This document shows positions 60,654 to 64,000 of a stretch of DNA of 64,000 bases, one piece after another. Both the position numbers and the translations under genes were made by a program. A model generated the notes under the pieces. It saw only the letters and a program-made list of their open reading frames with translations, searched no databases and was not told the DNA's origin. Source of the stretch: Oscillospiraceae bacterium. Lineage in GTDB: Bacteria > Bacillota > Clostridia > Oscillospirales > Oscillospiraceae. The stretch lies in assembly GCA_017436785.1 (NCBI GenBank), contig JAFSCK010000014.1:27754-91753 (forward strand). Reading direction: 5' to 3'. Every line of letters begins with the position of its first letter. The stretch's first letter is position 1.

Positions 60654-63002
60654 TCAAAACTTGGTGGGCTTGATGTGCCAGATTTCCTCAGCGTACTGAC
60701 GGATGGTACGGTCAGAGGAGAACTTGGCAGCGGAAGCCACATTCATCAGGCACTTGCGGCCGAACTCCTTACGGTCGGCATAGTCGCGGTTGGCCTGCAG
60801 CTTGGCATCGACATAGGAAGCGTAGTCCAGCAGCAGATAGTACTGGTCATTGCCGCCGTTCACCAGCTGGTTGAACAGGTTGCGCATGCCGTCGTCGGTG
60901 GGAACGGTGCCGTCCACCAGAGTATTCAGGGCGCGGCGCAGGTCTGCGTTGGTATCGTAAATGCTGCGGGCATTGTAGCTGCCCTTGATGGCGTTGATCT
61001 GCTCAACAGTGTGACCGAAGATATACTCGTTCTCGCGGCCAGCCTCCTCGGCGATCTCCACGTTTGCGCCGTCCAGAGTGCCCAGCGTGATGGCACCATT
61101 CAGCATCAGCTTCATGTTGCCGGTACCGGAAGCCTCCAGACCAGCAGGAGAGATCTGCTCGGAGATGTCAGCAGCGGGGATGATATGCTCAGCGTAGGAG
61201 CAGTTGTAGTTCTGAACGAAGACAACCTTCATCTTGTCAGCCACAGCGGGGTCGTTGTTGATCATCCGGGCCACACGGTTGATGTAGCGGATGACGGACT
61301 TGGCATCGACGTAGCCGGGAGCGGCCTTGGCGCCGAAAATGAAAGCGGTGGGCTGGAAGTCGGGCAGACGGCCCTCCTTCAGGCGGAAATAAATGTCAAC
61401 CACGGAGACGATGTTCATCAGCTGGCGCTTGTACATGTGCAGACGCTTGACCTGAATATCGAACATGAAGTCAGGGTTCAGCATGATGCCTTCCTTCTGT
61501 GCAATGATGCTGCACAGCTGCTCCTTCTTCATGCGCTTGATGGCATTGAACTCAGTGATGGTATAGTCGTCGATGTGCTCCTTCAGACCGCCGATCAGCT
61601 CCAGATCCTTCAGGAAGTCGCCGCCGACCTTATTCTGGATCATACGGCTCAGCTCGGGGTTGCACAGACCCACCCAGCGGCGGGGGGTGATGCCGTTGGT
61701 CTTATTCTGGAAGCGCTCGGGGAAGACACGGTACCAGTTCTTGAAGCAGTCGTCCTTCAGGATCTGGGAGTGGATCTCAGCAACGCCGTTGACATAGGAG
61801 CCAACATAAATGGACAGGTTTGCCATGTGGACGATGTCCTCGTCAACGATGAACAGCTTCTGGTATCTGCGCTCCTGATAGTCCATAGGCAGCTCCTCGC
61901 GCAGCTTATGGTCGATGCGGCAGATGATGTCTGCGATCTGAGGAACGACAGAGCGCATCAGGTTCAGGGGCCACTTCTCCAGAGCCTCACCCAGAACGGT
62001 GTGGTTGGTGTAGGAGAAGGTCTTCTGTGCAACCTTGAAGGCATCGTCAAAGCTCATGCCCTCCAGCATCAGCAGACGGATCAGCTCGGGGATGGACATA
62101 GCGGGGTGGGTATCGTTCAGCTGAACGGCATAGAACTCGCCGAAGCGGGACAGGTCATTGCCGTGGGCCAGCTTGTAGGTGCGCAGCATATCCTGCAGGG
62201 AAGCGGAGGACAGAACGTACTGCTGCTTCAGGCGCAGACGCTTGCCGTCCCAAGTGGAGTCGTTGGGGTACAGGACACGGGTGATATCCTCAGCCTTGTT
62301 CTTGGCATCCAGAGCCTTCAGGTAGTCCTGATCGTTGAAGGCGTTGAAGTTCAGTTCCTCCTCAGCCTCGCACTGCCACAGACGCAGGGTGCCGATGTTC
62401 CGGGTGCCGTAGCCAATAACGGGAACGTCATAGGGAACAGCCAGAACGGTGTGGTCGGGGAACTTGACCTTCACGGTATGGTTATAGCGGCGGTAGGACC
62501 AGGGATCGCCAAACTTGGTCCAGTCGTCAGCGGACTGCACCTGATCGCCGTTGCCGTTGAAGCTCTGCTTGAACAGGCCGAACTTGTAGCGCAGGCCGTA
62601 GCCGGACAGGGGGATGTCGCAGGAAGCGGCGGAATCCAGGAAGCAGGCAGCCAGACGGCCCAGACCGCCGTTGCCCAGAGCATCGTCTTCGATGTCTTCC
62701 AGAATCGCCAGATCCACGCCCCGCTCTGCAAACAGGGCCTTCATCTCATCCAGAATGCCCAGATTGAACAGGTTGCTGTAGACCAGACGGCCGATCAGAT
62801 ACTCGGCGGAAATATAGTAAGCCTTACGCTCGGGCATACGGGTCTTCTTAGCATGGCTCCAGTTGTCGGAAATCGCCATCATAACAGCCTGACCCAGAGC
62901 CTCGTGCAGCTCTTCGGGAGTTGCTTCCTTCAGGGAAACGTCATAAGTGTACTTCAGCTGGGCTTCGGTCCACTTCATGATATCGCGGCAGTTCAGATTC
63001 AT
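60654..63002 (-). CDS. glgP: Glycogen/maltodextrin phosphorylase
   Basis: The 782-aa enzyme releases glucose 1-phosphate from alpha-1,4-glucans. GT35 family signatures include AYYISAEYLIGR, DDALGNGGLGRLAACFLDS, YKLAHGNDLSRFGEF, DTHPAMSIPELIRLL and the PLP lysine region EASGTGNMKLMLNGA. Length is standard for the bacterial form. The start at 63002 is preferred because GGAGAG has good spacing. Its glucose 1-phosphate could feed the phosphohexomutase at 32368. Confidence 0.94.
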   Translation of the reverse strand: MNLNCRDIMKWTEAQLKYTYDVSLKEATPEELHEALGQAVMMAISDNWSHAKKTRMPERKAYYISAEYLIGRLVYSNLFNLGILDEMKALFAERGVDLAILEDIEDDALGNGGLGRLAACFLDSAASCDIPLSGYGLRYKFGLFKQSFNGNGDQVQSADDWTKFGDPWSYRRYNHTVKVKFPDHTVLAVPYDVPVIGYGTRNIGTLRLWQCEAEEELNFNAFNDQDYLKALDAKNKAEDITRVLYPNDSTWDGKRLRLKQQYVLSSASLQDMLRTYKLAHGNDLSRFGEFYAVQLNDTHPAMSIPELIRLLMLEGMSFDDAFKVAQKTFSYTNHTVLGEALEKWPLNLMRSVVPQIADIICRIDHKLREELPMDYQERRYQKLFIVDEDIVHMANLSIYVGSYVNGVAEIHSQILKDDCFKNWYRVFPERFQNKTNGITPRRWVGLCNPELSRMIQNKVGGDFLKDLELIGGLKEHIDDYTITEFNAIKRMKKEQLCSIIAQKEGIMLNPDFMFDIQVKRLHMYKRQLMNIVSVVDIYFRLKEGRLPDFQPTAFIFGAKAAPGYVDAKSVIRYINRVARMINNDPAVADKMKVVFVQNYNCSYAEHIIPAADISEQISPAGLEASGTGNMKLMLNGAITLGTLDGANVEIAEEAGRENEYIFGHTVEQINAIKGSYNARSIYDTNADLRRALNTLVDGTVPTDDGMRNLFNQLVNGGNDQYYLLLDYASYVDAKLQANRDYADRKEFGRKCLMNVASAAKFSSDRTIRQYAEEIWHIKPTKF

Positions 63003-63105
63003 GTGTTTGCTCTCCATTCTTAAAAGCGGAATTGTACCGCTGTTACTTGATTCCTAAATATCCCGTGCAGTACCGGGGACGACTCTGCCCAGCCGGCTGG
63101 AAATG

Positions 63106-63121
63106 TGTTAAAACGTTTCCA
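63106..63121. promoter_or_regulatory. Candidate LacI/CcpA-like operator upstream of glgP
   Basis: TGTTAAAACGTTTCCA is centred on the palindrome AAACGTTT, the core of LacI-family sites, and starts 24 bases downstream of the -10 box on the minus strand. It only partly matches the CcpA consensus. Confidence 0.4.
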
Positions 63122-63144
63122 TACTCTGCACAACATACTCATAA

Positions 63145-63173
63145 AGAATACCGCTTTTTTGCCTTTTTGTCAA
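63145..63173 (-). promoter_or_regulatory. Promoter of glgP
   Basis: On the minus strand TTGACA (63173-63168), 17 bases, TATTCT (63150-63145). The leader is about 135 bases. The rest of the 63003-63521 gap holds the operator and the B6 repeat, with no gene seen. Confidence 0.7.
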
Positions 63174-63328
63174 GTAAAACAGGCTGCAAAAGGGCTGTGA
63201 TTTCAAAATTTTGGCATAATGTTCAGATTTTACCCTTTTTGCACTTTCCTTATACTTCGGTGTGTACAACGCGACGAATCCTGTCGAAAAGCAAACATAC
63301 GGTAAATGGGCATTTATCGAAAGATAGA

Positions 63329-63460
63329 TGTCATTGCGAGCCAGTGCTCACACTGGCGTGGCAATCCCCTCCAAAGGTTCCCACAGGACCGTAAAATGAT
63401 ACATTCCGGAAACTTGCAGGGGATTGCCACGTCGCCCCTTTGGGGCTCCTCGCAATGACA
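63329..63460. repeat. Family B element, copy 6 (upstream of glgP)
   Basis: 132 bp, TGTCATTGCGA to CGCAATGACA, with AAATGGGCATTTATCG on the left flank. Non-coding. Confidence 0.85.
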
Positions 63461-63521
63461 TGCGTTTTTTGCGGCATGGGTAACCACATCGAGAAATTAC
63501 GATTTTCCCCCAGACGAAAAA

Positions 63522-63548
63522 AACAGCCCCGCCATTGGCGGGGCTGTT
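63522..63548 (-). terminator. Terminator of the right-edge ATPase gene
   Basis: AACAGCCCCGCC (63522-63533) pairs perfectly with GGCGGGGCTGTT (63537-63548). A plus-strand A run lies at its left, giving a T run on the minus strand. Confidence 0.85.
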
Positions 63549-63562
63549 GAGGGTTATGGGAA

Positions 63563-64000
63563 TTAGGCCTCCAGATTCAGGCCGGTCTCCTTGGAGAAGA
63601 CGTGGCAGACATGGCCGGGGAAGTTGTAGGTGACCTTGTTGCCGTGAGCCAGAGCAGCGACTTCGGCGCCGGTCATGTTCATGGTGGAAACGACCATGAC
63701 CACATCGCGGCCCATGGAGTCGACGTGCAGGTGGACGGTGGAACCCATCAGCTCGGAGACATCGACGGTGCCGGAGATACCGGTGGACTCCAGAGTGATG
63801 TGCTCGGGACGGACGCCCAGAACGATGTCCTGCTCAGCGACGTTGTTGGCAGAGAGCTTCTCCTGCTTCTCAGCGGACAGCTCGACAGTCAGAGCGTCGA
63901 TCTTGACAGCGTACTTGCCGTTCTCCTTAACCAGCTTGGCGTTCTCGAACAGGTTCATCTGAGGAGTGCCGATGAAGGTAGCAACGAACAGGTTGTAGGG
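63563..64000 (-). CDS. MalK/MsmX/UgpC-type ABC ATPase, C-terminal part
   Basis: The gene is cut by the window edge; 145 residues remain. NLFVATFIGTPQMNLFENAK marks the junction after the ATPase domain of CUT1 sugar-importer ATPases. It is followed by the TOBE-type regulatory domain (LGVRPEHITLES, VDVSELMGSTVHLHVDSMGR, THE ending FPGHVCHVFSKETGLNLE). It would energise an oligosaccharide importer whose other parts are not here. The nucleotide-binding motifs lie to the right of the window. Confidence 0.88.
   Translation of the reverse strand, partial: PYNLFVATFIGTPQMNLFENAKLVKENGKYAVKIDALTVELSAEKQEKLSANNVAEQDIVLGVRPEHITLESTGISGTVDVSELMGSTVHLHVDSMGRDVVMVVSTMNMTGAEVAALAHGNKVTYNFPGHVCHVFSKETGLNLEA

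Noticed and set aside
60624-63023. Open frame of 799 codons on the plus strand
   Set aside because: It is the antisense of glgP, produced by biased codon use; the minus strand carries all phosphorylase motifs.

Overview
The window looks like chromosome of a spore-forming gut anaerobe of the Clostridia (Bacillota), probably Oscillospiraceae-like. Evidence: a small acid-soluble spore protein gene, a T-box leader in front of metG, NiaR-type and AgrA-type regulators, strong AAGGAGG ribosome binding sites, and dense short palindromic repeats. No tRNA or rRNA gene, CRISPR array or replication origin was recognised. The taxonomy is inferred, not tested.

Region 1 (1 to about 21,985) is the right-hand part of an integrated mobile element. 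From the left it holds an oriT-like hairpin cluster, an XRE regulator, a SLOG protein, a membrane-anchored hypothetical protein, and a tail-to-tail LytTR response regulator / histidine kinase pair. Next comes a 12-kb surface-protein operon: a 2541-aa Cys/His-rich, BspA-like and GLUG-like secreted protein, two small membrane-anchored proteins, three tandem secreted paralogues and an LPETG wall protein. A GAF-BTAD regulator, a sigma-like factor, a long non-coding leader, a TnpW-like small protein and a large serine recombinase complete it. The recombinase ends where a truncated spore-protein gene begins, so the element probably entered that gene. A LytTR-type direct repeat with AgrA-like geometry lies between the divergent kinase and giant-protein promoters, tying the regulators to the surface cargo. 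This is the best candidate here for an undescribed system.

Region 2 (22 to 38.6 kb) is mostly carbohydrate and transport genes. It has a GH2 beta-galactosidase, a TetR regulator, an aldose epimerase-nagA operon, a binding protein/ATPase/double permease transporter with a HAD phosphatase and a phosphohexomutase, NiaR divergent from a PfoR-like membrane protein, an NhaC-type antiporter and a PatB/MalY-type C-S lyase. Region 3 (38.7 to 48.9 kb) has ruvC-ruvA-ruvB split by two different repeat elements, a zinc-ribbon protein, a MarR-controlled heterodimeric ABC exporter, and metG behind a T-box leader that carries a solo repeat end.

Region 4 (49 to 60.3 kb) is an ethanolamine-utilisation microcompartment operon read leftward: eutG, eutA, eutC, eutL, eutM, eutT, eutB, eutE, pduL-type eutD, an unknown gene, eutN and eutH. 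eutB is not in its usual place between eutA and eutC. That slot holds a palindromic element, and three copies of this element punctuate the operon. eutV, eutW, eutS, eutP, eutQ, eutJ and eutK are not in the window. Region 5 (60.6 to 64 kb) has glycogen phosphorylase and the C-terminal part of a MalK/MsmX-like ATPase running off the right edge.

Four families of short non-autonomous repeats (A to D below) sit between genes, inside operons, inside the metG leader, and, for one further repeat type, inside a coding sequence.
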